A DNA stretch of 40,237 nt, from NCBI GenBank assembly GCA_017436865.1, contig JAFSCH010000115.1, forward strand, positions 1 through 40,237, given 5' to 3'. A model generated the notes under the pieces. That model saw only the letters and a list, made by a program, of their open reading frames with translations. It had not been told where the DNA came from and made no database searches. Each line of letters starts with the position of its first letter. The stretch's first letter is position 1. Below, piece after piece: positions 16,444 to 23,831 of the stretch. Position numbers and translations under genes: made by a program. Origin of the DNA: Lachnospiraceae bacterium (GTDB lineage: Bacteria > Bacillota > Clostridia > Lachnospirales > Lachnospiraceae).

Positions 16444-17220
16444 TTACAGCCTCAAAGCCTTGATTGTACGCTGAACAATCTGTATAAATCCTTCACCAAA
16501 TGATGTAACTTGATAATCGTTGTGTGATAAATACTCTCCATAAGTCCCACTTTTTCCACTTGTCCTTTGCCAACCATCTGCAAACTTCTCTAAATGCGTT
16601 TTATTCGCTGCCGGAGAGCCCTTTTCTACAACCATACCTAGAGCAACCAAGCGTCCTATCTTATACTTATCTTGATTAGTTAAATTCAGATTATAATTTC
16701 GTAACTTAATCAATAATGTATAATCCGAAACAAACATCCTTCTGTTCGCTTCAGAATATTCACAAAATTTTTCCCAACTTATTCCACCTTTTACATATGT
16801 ATTATACAAACATCCCAGTATCACTGACTTAGTTTTATCCACATTGGCATCCAGCAGAATCAACACTCTTCCTAACTCATCTTCTGCAAACTCAGCATTT
16901 TTCTCAAGTTTTTCTCGATATTTTTTCATTATTTCTTCAGATATATTTCCTGCATTAAATCCCTGTATAAATGCCACTGTCTGTTTTACAAGATTTCTTT
17001 CCCGTATGGCAACTCCTGTCTTGCATACAGCTAATACCGTTTTAGCAATAGGAAGTTCAGAAAGTACTCCGTCATCAAGTACCGTATCAATCCCAAGTTC
17101 TGTCAAATCCATACTAATATCTTTAACTGAACTATTAAAAACAGACTCTCTAAAACTAGGTACCAAATCCATTGATTCGTCACTTGCATTTTTACATTGC
17201 TCTCTATCTAATAATTTCAT
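16444..17220 (-). CDS. Unknown accessory protein, possibly abortive-infection type
   Basis: A 258-residue protein with no family I can name. The N-terminal third carries a hydrophobic LPIAKTVLAVCKTGVAIRERN helix followed by KQTVAFIQGFNAGNI, which could contact a membrane. The middle is helical and charged. The C-terminus reads like a winged-helix domain (LTNQDKYKIGRLVALGMV, ending with YQVTSFGEGFIQIVQRTI). ATG start with GAGGAG ahead. It stands between an orphan antitoxin-like gene and a small gene, among accessory genes, which suggests a conflict role; this is inference only. Confidence 0.6.
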   Translation of the reverse strand: MKLLDREQCKNASDESMDLVPSFRESVFNSSVKDISMDLTELGIDTVLDDGVLSELPIAKTVLAVCKTGVAIRERNLVKQTVAFIQGFNAGNISEEIMKKYREKLEKNAEFAEDELGRVLILLDANVDKTKSVILGCLYNTYVKGGISWEKFCEYSEANRRMFVSDYTLLIKLRNYNLNLTNQDKYKIGRLVALGMVVEKGSPAANKTHLEKFADGWQRTSGKSGTYGEYLSHNDYQVTSFGEGFIQIVQRTIKALRL

Positions 17221-17287
17221 TTTTCTTTCTCCTCATTTCGTCTTTTACATAATCATATAGCAAAAATATATGCTCTTTCCTAAATAC

Positions 17288-17330
17288 ATAAAAAGAAGAA
17301 AGACCATGTTTTCTACAATCCTTCTTCTTT
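17288..17330 (-). terminator. Terminator after the 17349-17537 gene
   Basis: AAAGAAGAA (17292-17300) and TTCTTCTTT (17322-17330) form a 9-bp stem followed by U residues on the minus strand. It separates the small gene from the 16444-17220 gene. Confidence 0.65.
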
Positions 17331-17348
17331 CCATTATGCTTCATTTTT

Positions 17349-17537
17349 CTAAATAGAAAATTTCTTCACTTCTTCTGCCGTTAACTCTGTCAGTTTCTTT
17401 CCACACTCTCTCGCATATCTGGACATCATTAACAGATTCACATGACATGATGGTGTCATATCGTATGGATTTGGCTTTTCATAATATTTCTGCTGCACCA
17501 TTTCATTTTTCAAAAACGTAGGTTTTATTACACTCAC
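17349..17537 (-). CDS. Small unknown protein
   Basis: A 62-codon frame that starts at GTG with GGAGG nine bases ahead and has its own terminator. The product (SVIKPTFLKNEMVQQKYY near the start, LTELTAEEVKKFSI at the end) has no recognised domain; the ending resembles short helical regulators. The good initiation and termination signals support a real gene. Confidence 0.55.
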   Translation of the reverse strand: MSVIKPTFLKNEMVQQKYYEKPNPYDMTPSCHVNLLMMSRYARECGKKLTELTAEEVKKFSI

Positions 17538-17627
17538 GGTGATATACCTCCAATCTGCTAACAGCTAATACTAAATAGCCACTTTCCTTACTCATCTACA
17601 TGATGTGAATCATTCTAACTATACACA

Positions 17628-17774
17628 TTAACTATTTGCTAATTCTTCCACCTGTTCTAGTGTAAGGTCTAAATACCTTGCAATTTCTTCTTTCTCCAAC
17701 TTGCCATCCTGTAACATTTTCAACGCTATCTCTTTCTTTTCACTATTTATCAAGTCTTCCATTATTTTACACAT
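17628..17774 (-). CDS. Gene-within-gene: short C-terminal Rpn form
   Basis: Within the rpn gene, AAGGAAGGAG stands eight bases before an in-frame ATG at 17774, which would give a 48-residue product starting MCKIMEDLINSEKK. In E. coli a short C-terminal Rpn form made from an internal start has been described as a partner that controls the full-length protein. The internal ribosome site lies exactly where the orphan micro-gene at 15944-16066 begins, which supports use of this start. Expression is inferred. Confidence 0.5.
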   Translation of the reverse strand: MCKIMEDLINSEKKEIALKMLQDGKLEKEEIARYLDLTLEQVEELANS

Positions 17775-18401
17775 GGCTGCCACTCCTTCCTTATCTTCTT
17801 TATAATATCTCGTCTTATCTGCCAGTATCTTGTAATACATATCTGATGGATTTTTACAAGAAAAATCATGCATTAGCTGTCCTAACGGCGTATCATCCCG
17901 ATATTCACAGTTCACATATATTATGTGAGCTTCATCTTCAAAATTCTTTCCCGTTTCCTTTACGACACGGTCAATGTGATAAATCGGTCTATTTCCTCCC
18001 ATCACATCCGTTTCAGTTATAAAAATAACATAAGTCTCTGGTAAATCCGCAAATTTTGAACCGGGCAATAAGGAATTCGTATCAATGACACTGCTATTAT
18101 ACCTTGCTCTTTTTGCTCCTGCCCCTTTATCTGCTCTCTGTACTTCAATATTATATTTCTTACCTATAGTATCGACTGCATGTATATCTAACCTTACAGA
18201 ACGTCCTAATAAATTCTTTATACTATACTGAGTACGAGCATTTTTTACTTTTAAATCCGGCTTTTCCATTATGATATGTAATAGGAGTTCTATACATTCA
18301 TAATCGTCCTCAAATACCTTACTCATAAAATCATCATCCAGCAGACGGAATTCTTTAATTTTATTTATGAGTTCTTTTTGTTTATCAGCAACTCTATTCA
18401 A
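17628..18401 (-). CDS. rpn: Rpn / PD-(D/E)xK nuclease family transposase protein
   Basis: A 257-residue protein of the Rpn family (recombination-promoting nuclease, YhgA-like). Features: the N-terminal DDDFMSKVFEDD region, Asp in VRLDIHAVDTIGKKYNIEVQR with the catalytic E-x-Q, YNSSVIDTNSLLPGSKFADLPETYVIFITE, and a DMYYKILADKTRYYKED segment. It starts at TTG after AGGAGG. The C-terminal 48 residues have their own start signal inside the gene (17774). Rpn proteins promote recombination and some restrict phage; here it is the outermost cargo gene of element 1. Confidence 0.88.
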   Translation of the reverse strand: MNRVADKQKELINKIKEFRLLDDDFMSKVFEDDYECIELLLHIIMEKPDLKVKNARTQYSIKNLLGRSVRLDIHAVDTIGKKYNIEVQRADKGAGAKRARYNSSVIDTNSLLPGSKFADLPETYVIFITETDVMGGNRPIYHIDRVVKETGKNFEDEAHIIYVNCEYRDDTPLGQLMHDFSCKNPSDMYYKILADKTRYYKEDKEGVAAMCKIMEDLINSEKKEIALKMLQDGKLEKEEIARYLDLTLEQVEELANS

Positions 18402-18509
18402 AATTATATTCCTCCTGCCTTTGCTTATTTCTCTTCATATTCATGCTATCATAAAGCCTCCAATCTTGCAATAAATCTTGTACCACAGCCACCCATCTCA
18501 TATTTTTTC

Positions 18510-18550
18510 TACACCAGTTACTCCACTTCTTCTACACCACTTTTACACCA
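18510..18550. promoter_or_regulatory. Integrase arm-type repeats, right end of element 1
   Basis: TACACCA at 18510, TACTCCA at 18519, TACACCA at 18533 and TACACCA at 18544, matching the words next to int1 (189-215) in sequence and spacing. They lie on the inner side of the right att repeat, as expected for the second arm of attP. Confidence 0.6.
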
Positions 18551-18612
18551 CCTAGGCATAAAAATACGTGAAATTATGTGAAAATACGTGACTTTTCTAT
18601 TTTGTCCATAGA

Positions 18613-18706
18613 ATTGAAAAAACCGCCAAAAACCGTATTTTTACGGTTCTTAGCGGCTTAGTTTCTTTGCATTTAAACTTCGTATGGATTATTTTGCATA
18701 ATCTAT
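18613..18706. repeat. Attachment-site repeat, second copy (element 1/element 2 junction)
   Basis: Second copy of the 94-bp repeat (one base different from 49-142), with the palindromic core GATTAT-TTTGC-ATAATC at 18687-18703 and a terminator at 18617-18656. To its left lies the end of element 1 and to its right integrase 2, so it serves as the right end of one element and the left end of the next. Sequence outside the 94 bp diverges at once on both sides. Confidence 0.75.
18617..18656 (-). terminator. Rho-independent terminator after int2, inside the att repeat
   Basis: Same 15-bp stem and U6 tail as at 53-92; the loop differs by one base. It stops transcription from integrase 2 before it enters element 1. 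Confidence 0.85.
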
Positions 18707-18761
18707 TATTTCTTCTTTTTACCGCATAAACACTGGTGTTTCAAGCCCTAAAAATTCTTTG

Positions 18762-18779
18762 TACTCAAATTTTACTCAA
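18762..18779. promoter_or_regulatory. Arm-type repeats next to int2
   Basis: Two TACTCAA words start at 18762 and 18773, 11 bp apart, in the same place relative to int2 as the TACACCA pair at 198/209 relative to int1, and likewise overlap the int stop codon. The word differs from that of element 1, consistent with a changed arm-binding specificity. Confidence 0.5.
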
Positions 18780-19953
18780 AACTACCTATTTTTTTGATTT
18801 CTTCATGTTTCATCTCGTCTGACGAATGAACATAGATATCCATTGTAATACTTATACTTGAATGTCCCATGAGTGCTTGCAACACCTTTGGTTTCATTCC
18901 TCTTTCAATACATCTTGTTGCAAATGTATGGCGTAACGCATGCATATACATCGGGGCAAATTCTATATAGTTTTCTCCTGTAACCTTGGATTCTGTTCTT
19001 CTATCATTATTAATATTAGTAACAATTCGATTAATACTAATCTGATATGAGCTATGACCAAGTGGAAATCCATTAATGGTTGTGAATACTAAATCCTGAA
19101 AGTTTTCATCCTCACACCATGCTTTGCTTCTTTCCTTATATTTCATCTGCTCTATTTTCTGATTTTTCAAATACTGTATAGCCGAATCATTTAAAGGAAC
19201 AGTTCGATAGCTTTGTTTGGATTTCGGTTTTCCCATATAGAAACCCCCCTTGTTTTTATCATATAACATTGTATGACGTACATACAACTCTTTTTTATCA
19301 AAATTGACATGCTTCCATTGTAAGGCACTTACTTCACCACTACGAATCCCCGTATGCAATACTAGCATAAAAGCATTAAAATACATTGTTCTCTTGGCAT
19401 ACTTTATAAATACCTGTGTTTCTTCTTCTGATAGCACACGCCTCTCATTAACATCTTTTACTTTGCATTTTACTGATTTCGTTACGGGATTCTTTGTTAT
19501 ATACTCCGCTTCCACAGCACCATCAAATAGCGCATGCATTGTAATCCTTGTCTGGTTCATACTTCCATAAGAATACTCATTTTCATACATCTCATTCAAG
19601 ACTTTTTGGCACATATCTGATTTTACATCTAGTAAACGTTTCTTTCCTAAAATAGGTTTAATATTCATCCGATACCTATTTTTATAATGACGATATGTAT
19701 TATCCGCAACAATACCAAGCTTGCTATCATCTATCCACCGTTGAAACCATTCATCCACCGTAATATTATTATATTGATTACCATGACTTTCCGCCTCCGC
19801 TCTCACATGTTTAAGCCAACGCTTGGCTTCAATAAGTTTCTCGAAGTATTTCTGTTGTTTATATCCATTCAGCATAAAACGAGCAGTATACAATCCATTT
19901 TTATGCTGTGATAGTCCTTTTCCTAATTCTTTTCCTTTTAAATCCTTTCCCAT
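18772..19953 (-). CDS. int: Tyrosine site-specific integrase (Int2)
   Basis: Integrase of element 2, 393 residues from the start at 19953 (MGKDLKGKELG), which has GGAGG ahead. Catalytic residues: Arg in TGIRSGEV, HxxR in HALRHTFAT, His in MGHS and Tyr in MDIYVH. It aligns with Int1 over the full length with many identities, most in the catalytic domain, and differs more in the N-terminal arm-binding part. It ends at the same att terminator. Both integrases border the same 94-bp repeat, so they probably recognise the same core. Confidence 0.93.
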   Translation of the reverse strand: MGKDLKGKELGKGLSQHKNGLYTARFMLNGYKQQKYFEKLIEAKRWLKHVRAEAESHGNQYNNITVDEWFQRWIDDSKLGIVADNTYRHYKNRYRMNIKPILGKKRLLDVKSDMCQKVLNEMYENEYSYGSMNQTRITMHALFDGAVEAEYITKNPVTKSVKCKVKDVNERRVLSEEETQVFIKYAKRTMYFNAFMLVLHTGIRSGEVSALQWKHVNFDKKELYVRHTMLYDKNKGGFYMGKPKSKQSYRTVPLNDSAIQYLKNQKIEQMKYKERSKAWCEDENFQDLVFTTINGFPLGHSSYQISINRIVTNINNDRRTESKVTGENYIEFAPMYMHALRHTFATRCIERGMKPKVLQALMGHSSISITMDIYVHSSDEMKHEEIKKIGSFE

Positions 19954-19968
19954 GTTTCCTCCATAATG

Positions 19969-20002
19969 AAAAATTCTGAGAGTCAAAACTCTCAGAATTT
20001 TT
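19969..20002 (-). terminator. Terminator/attenuator between xis2 and int2
   Basis: A perfect 14-bp stem (19969-19982 with 19989-20002) ends in a run of U residues on the minus strand and stands directly between the excisionase stop and the integrase ribosome site. It would limit transcription of int relative to the genes upstream. Confidence 0.85.
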
Positions 20003-20003
20003 T

Positions 20004-20204
20004 CTATACCAATCTTTCAGTTTGTGATATATATTCCTCAAATTCTTTTCTCTTTATTAATGCCCTCCCCTGGCTTACATATATTGCAAATGGACATCCT
20101 GGAGTATAAAGAATATTTCTAATTCTATTTACTCCTATTCCTGTATATACAGCAGCTTCTTCAATTGATAATAATAACTTTTCCCACACTGGAATTTCTT
20201 TCAC
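20004..20204 (-). CDS. xis: Excisionase-like HTH protein of element 2
   Basis: A 66-residue excisionase-type winged-HTH protein (LSIEEAAVYTGIGVNRIRNIL, then TPGCPFAIYVSQGRALIKRKEFEEYI), closely similar to the copy at 1447-1656. It follows the helicase gene and is separated from int2 by a strong terminator. It probably directs Int2 toward excision and may also act as a regulator. Confidence 0.8.
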   Translation of the reverse strand: MKEIPVWEKLLLSIEEAAVYTGIGVNRIRNILYTPGCPFAIYVSQGRALIKRKEFEEYISQTERLV

Positions 20205-20234
20205 ATTATCACCTACTTTCTACTACAAATCCAA

Positions 20235-22205
20235 TTACCAGTTTTCATCACACACAATATTGGCATTTGCATTTATGCAATCTTCCAATATTTGATACAT
20301 TTTTTCTTTTTTTATCTGCCAGAAATTGACTTTCTGTTCGCATCCTACATCAAAACGTGCAAAATAAGTTTTTTTGTCTTTACCATTAGAATGTGTGATA
20401 AGCAGTCCCTCTTCATATAAGGCTATTTGCAAATCTCGTAAAGAATATATAAACGGCTGCCCTATACTATACGCATACTGCCGAACTTTCGTATATACTT
20501 TTTCTGGAAGAAAATACACATAATCATCATCTTCAAAACCATCAAAAGAATAAAAATTTTCTTTTGACAATTTTGTCTTCGAAATCGCAATTTGCCTATT
20601 TAATCTTAAAATATTTATCGCTTTCAAAAAAATTGTAGTTGGTGGTTCATTTAAAGAGCTTTCCTCGTTATTTTGTGCATTTTTTATAATTGCACTCTTC
20701 CACCGTTCATAGGACTCTAAAACTTTTCCCTCCTCTAATTGACAATGCCTCAATAGAAATTCTTTCACTATCTCAGCTGAAATTAATAAGGATGTTGCAG
20801 CATCAATAATTCTTCTCTCTTTCATTATAGTAGAAAGTCCGCTTCTTTGATGTTGATACTCTCGTCTTATATAGTCTATAATTTGTGGCCATTCACGTTC
20901 TATAAAAGAAATAAAATGTGCATAAATCGTAGGAAAAGCAGCCTCATTTCCTTGAAAGTAAGATACTATTTCTAAATTCACCTCTTCTCGTTGCATATAT
21001 GTGTACATACAACGGAATGATGATGACAATCCTTCACCTTTTATTTCTCCTGCTACTGCTACAATCCCAGCAACACCTTCACCTTGAATATCTTCCAAAT
21101 TAGCATTTGATCTACTTTTGGTAGCCCCATCGCCAACCATCCTTATTACATATTCTAGACGATTCTTCATTTCATTTGCTTTAACTTTTGTTCCTTGTGG
21201 AGCATAATCATCAATAAAAGTAATATTATCAGTTCCACCTCCAACAATCCTTCTCTCCATAGATGTCATAGTATCACTATCGATTCTTCGTGTTTCTCTT
21301 CTTCCTCTTTCTTGGAACGGAAGAAAGAGAATTTTCCCGATTGTAGATTTCATAGATCCCGTTTTTCCATTCAAAAATAATAAATAGCGAATCGGGAAAC
21401 CTGCCTCTTGAAACAATTTAAATAGCGGAGCTTCTAATGCAAATAAAACTATAGGTACAATTGCCTTTTCATTCTCTGACAACAAAAAAGCTTTTTGTAA
21501 TATATTCCCTACTTCTACGCGTAAACAATCTTTCCGCCATCCAAGTCTATGTCCCGTGTCAACGATATATCCATTCGGGATATTGGGCATATCATCATAC
21601 ACATATCGAATATCATTTCCGATTTTCTGCCATCCATGTTCTTTCAACACATACTGTATTGGTACCTGTGCTACATCTCTCCGAAATTTTTCTTCTACGA
21701 TAGCTGCTGAATTTACTCCATTCCCTAGTATTGCTGTTGCATACTTTCTTGTTACAATCGAACATATTTTCCCAATCTCACACACTCTAATCTCTGTAGT
21801 ATCCGTAAATCCGTACTGTTGCATTACTATATCAAATATTACTTTTTCTAATTCTGCCACACAGCTCCCATCTCTTTTTATGTATTTTACAATTTTTTTA
21901 GGACACAAATGAAAATTTGTTGTTGTGCTAAATACCTCCTTTTCAACATCCATTCCTTTTATAATCATTGGGGCATGTACTGTTATACTTTGTTCATTTT
22001 TTTGTTGTAGCACTTTTCTCCTTCTTATATCATTTAAATACTCCTCTGCATCAGCATCTACAGGAATTATTTCGTTTGCCAATTCAGGTTCCACTTCATA
22101 TAAAAGTGTAATTGGACTGATTGCATCTTTTCTTCCTATCCCCGCACTTTTCTTTGCATAGTACTTAAATGGATTTTTCACATTTTCGCCTTCTTTTAAA
22201 CTCAT
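20235..22205 (-). CDS. Replication ATPase/helicase of element 2 (DUF927-like)
   Basis: A 656-residue protein with a central P-loop ATPase: Walker A GKTGSMKST (280-288) and Walker B ITFIDDYAP (328-336), inside a DUF927/helicase-like domain (DTGHRLGWRKD before it, VGDGATKSRSNANLED after it). The first 240 residues and the last 150 are not recognised; the C-terminal part resembles a wHTH-type domain (KVYTKVRQYAYSIGQPFIYSLRD). It fills the place that the unrelated SF3 helicase holds in element 1, just before xis and int. Replication of the excised element is its likely role. Confidence 0.75.
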   Translation of the reverse strand: MSLKEGENVKNPFKYYAKKSAGIGRKDAISPITLLYEVEPELANEIIPVDADAEEYLNDIRRRKVLQQKNEQSITVHAPMIIKGMDVEKEVFSTTTNFHLCPKKIVKYIKRDGSCVAELEKVIFDIVMQQYGFTDTTEIRVCEIGKICSIVTRKYATAILGNGVNSAAIVEEKFRRDVAQVPIQYVLKEHGWQKIGNDIRYVYDDMPNIPNGYIVDTGHRLGWRKDCLRVEVGNILQKAFLLSENEKAIVPIVLFALEAPLFKLFQEAGFPIRYLLFLNGKTGSMKSTIGKILFLPFQERGRRETRRIDSDTMTSMERRIVGGGTDNITFIDDYAPQGTKVKANEMKNRLEYVIRMVGDGATKSRSNANLEDIQGEGVAGIVAVAGEIKGEGLSSSFRCMYTYMQREEVNLEIVSYFQGNEAAFPTIYAHFISFIEREWPQIIDYIRREYQHQRSGLSTIMKERRIIDAATSLLISAEIVKEFLLRHCQLEEGKVLESYERWKSAIIKNAQNNEESSLNEPPTTIFLKAINILRLNRQIAISKTKLSKENFYSFDGFEDDDYVYFLPEKVYTKVRQYAYSIGQPFIYSLRDLQIALYEEGLLITHSNGKDKKTYFARFDVGCEQKVNFWQIKKEKMYQILEDCINANANIVCDENW

Positions 22206-22258
22206 TTGTTCTTCCTCCTTGTTTGATAAATTAACACAGCCTTATCCAAAACGCACGC

Positions 22259-22286
22259 GTAGCAAATCACTTTCTTTAATTGCTAC
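22259..22286. promoter_or_regulatory. Inverted repeat in the divergent promoter region
   Basis: GTAGCAA (22259-22265) and TTGCTAC (22280-22286) form a perfect interrupted palindrome between the divergent genes at 22205 and 22336. ATCACT/AGTGAT form a second, overlapping pair. A TATAAT box (22299-22304) for the plus-strand gene follows closely, so a protein bound here could control both directions. Confidence 0.5.
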
Positions 22287-22335
22287 CGAGTGATACAATA
22301 TAATTAATAATTTTATGCTTTGAAGGAGGATAATC

Positions 22336-23595
22336 ATGAAAACTACCATTCCCATTCATATTAAATTGGATATAGATAATTATTTTTATAAAAATAGTAC
22401 ACCGAATTTCAGCGACGCCTATTCATTAATTTTTGATTCAGTTTCAAATTATGTTATTCCCAAAATTACTGATAAAATTTTTTCACAAGAATCTTCTAAG
22501 TATATTCTTTCTACAAATTACGAACCCTATATTTCATTTTTTAATGAAATACTATACAAGAAATATTTACAATTGTTACGTACAATCTCTTTACCAGAAA
22601 AAGATTTCTCTACCATCCCTCAAGCATACCGTGAGTATAATTCACATCACACTACAGGCCAAATTAAATCCATTACAAAGAAACTCAAGAGTTTTCTTTC
22701 AACCGACGAAGGTCAAGCATTGCTTAATTATCAATACATTAAAATTTCCAACCACTCAACTAAAGAATTATTCAAAGCCAAATATATGCTTAATCCTAAA
22801 ACATCTAATGAATTATTCTTTCACCTTGATAATTGGACCCTGAAATGTCCAATGCCTCCCACTATAAATAATGCTTCATCTTATGTAGACTATCTAAACA
22901 AATTAAAATCACACTCTAAGTTACCTCAACTTATAGAACATATATATTTACCAGATGACAACTTCCCTTTATATATATTGCTTGCAAATGATTGTCAAAA
23001 TATTATATGTGAAGCTCTCAAAACCGGAACACAAACAGCCATCTGTGATTCCATCACAAGATATCTTTCACAAGCTGTTAATTCTCTTCTCTATCAGTCA
23101 AACTCGCTACGTATTATAGGAATTAACAGAATTTCAGATTCGAATTATACATTTAAAAATTTAACCACAATATTTGATATATACTATTTTGCCCCCTTTT
23201 TTTCAAAAGCAACCGAATACTTTTTCAAAAAATATCTTCATAAGAATAATTGGCTTGCATGTATTTCTTTACTGCAAGACTATATTAAGGAACAACCCTC
23301 GTCTCCTCTTCAATATACTAAGGTTACTTTTTATAAAAACGATGATACCCTTAACGAACTTCTCGCAAACGGCATATTTCGCCTTGTAAGTTCGTTTTGC
23401 CAAAAACAAATATTATCCCCTTTTACCACTTATATCCCTCTTAGCAGACTTCCTTCCATTACATCTTTAGATTATTTCTTAGTTGCCCGAGATAATATCA
23501 ATAGCCTAAACGATGCTTTTTGTACATTCGCTTATAGTTTTCAAAAAAGCCTATTACTTGATATATATGAAAATATATTACCTTATATTAGATAA
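22336..23595 (+). CDS. Unknown protein, opposite strand to the rest of element 2
   Basis: A 419-residue soluble protein rich in Tyr, Phe, Asn, Ser and Leu, without recognised domains, TM segments or signal peptide. Very good start (TGAAGGAGG before ATG). It is the only plus-strand gene within element 2 and is more AT-rich than its neighbours in codon choice, which suggests it arrived separately. The position between replication and recombination genes is the usual place for accessory cargo. Function unknown. Confidence 0.7.
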   Translation: MKTTIPIHIKLDIDNYFYKNSTPNFSDAYSLIFDSVSNYVIPKITDKIFSQESSKYILSTNYEPYISFFNEILYKKYLQLLRTISLPEKDFSTIPQAYREYNSHHTTGQIKSITKKLKSFLSTDEGQALLNYQYIKISNHSTKELFKAKYMLNPKTSNELFFHLDNWTLKCPMPPTINNASSYVDYLNKLKSHSKLPQLIEHIYLPDDNFPLYILLANDCQNIICEALKTGTQTAICDSITRYLSQAVNSLLYQSNSLRIIGINRISDSNYTFKNLTTIFDIYYFAPFFSKATEYFFKKYLHKNNWLACISLLQDYIKEQPSSPLQYTKVTFYKNDDTLNELLANGIFRLVSSFCQKQILSPFTTYIPLSRLPSITSLDYFLVARDNINSLNDAFCTFAYSFQKSLLLDIYENILPYIR

Positions 23596-23604
23596 TCCAC
23601 TTAT

Positions 23605-23688
23605 CCATCTATTCCACCCTTCTTAAAACACATAAACACAGCATGTAATATCTCTACTACATACAAGATGGATAGGGTGGAATGATGG
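23605..23688. repeat. Inverted repeat downstream of the plus-strand gene
   Basis: CCATCTATTCCACCC (23605-23619) pairs with GGGTGGAATGATGG (23675-23688) with one bulged base, around a 55-base loop. An ATCCATC/GATGGAT pairing is an alternative inside it. It may help end the plus-strand transcript, but has no U tract. Confidence 0.5.
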
Positions 23689-23703
23689 ATTCTTTACAAA
23701 ACA

Positions 23704-23817
23704 ACTCTATCAATTGGAATAAAAAGTTTTAGGTAAGTGATTCATAACAGGCGCAGTGCTAGCTGCGCCTCTTTTCTGAATCACTTTCATGAAACTTTTT
23801 GTTGTAATTGATAGAGT
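23704..23817. repeat. Long imperfect hairpin B
   Basis: A 114-bp inverted repeat with regular architecture: 12 matched base pairs (ACTCTATCAATT), a 5x5 internal loop, 9 pairs (AAAAAGTTT), a 5x5 loop, 10 pairs (AAGTGATTCA), a small loop and an 8-bp GC-rich tip (AGGCGCAG/CTGCGCCT) around TGCTAG. It contains no gene. Like hairpin A it lies just beyond the 3' end of the DUF5688-containing recombination operon. It could end the two convergent transcripts, but the size and conserved position suggest an origin-like or RNA function. Confidence 0.8.
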
Positions 23818-23831
23818 GTTGATATCTGTTT

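Larger units (their letters stand above)
49..18706. mobile_element. Integrative element 1, non-conjugative, about 18.6 kb
   Basis: The element is delimited by two 94-bp direct repeats (49-142 and 18613-18706) that differ at one base. TACACCA arm-type repeats lie inside both ends. The integrase, excisionase-like gene and SF3 helicase sit at the left end, recombination genes in the middle and accessory/defence-type genes at the right. No relaxase, type IV secretion, capsid, portal or terminase gene is recognisable, so it is more like a satellite or mobilisable island than a conjugative element or a complete prophage. Recombination between the repeats would release a circle of 18,564 bp. The boundaries are read directly from the repeats; mobility is inferred. 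Confidence 0.75.
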
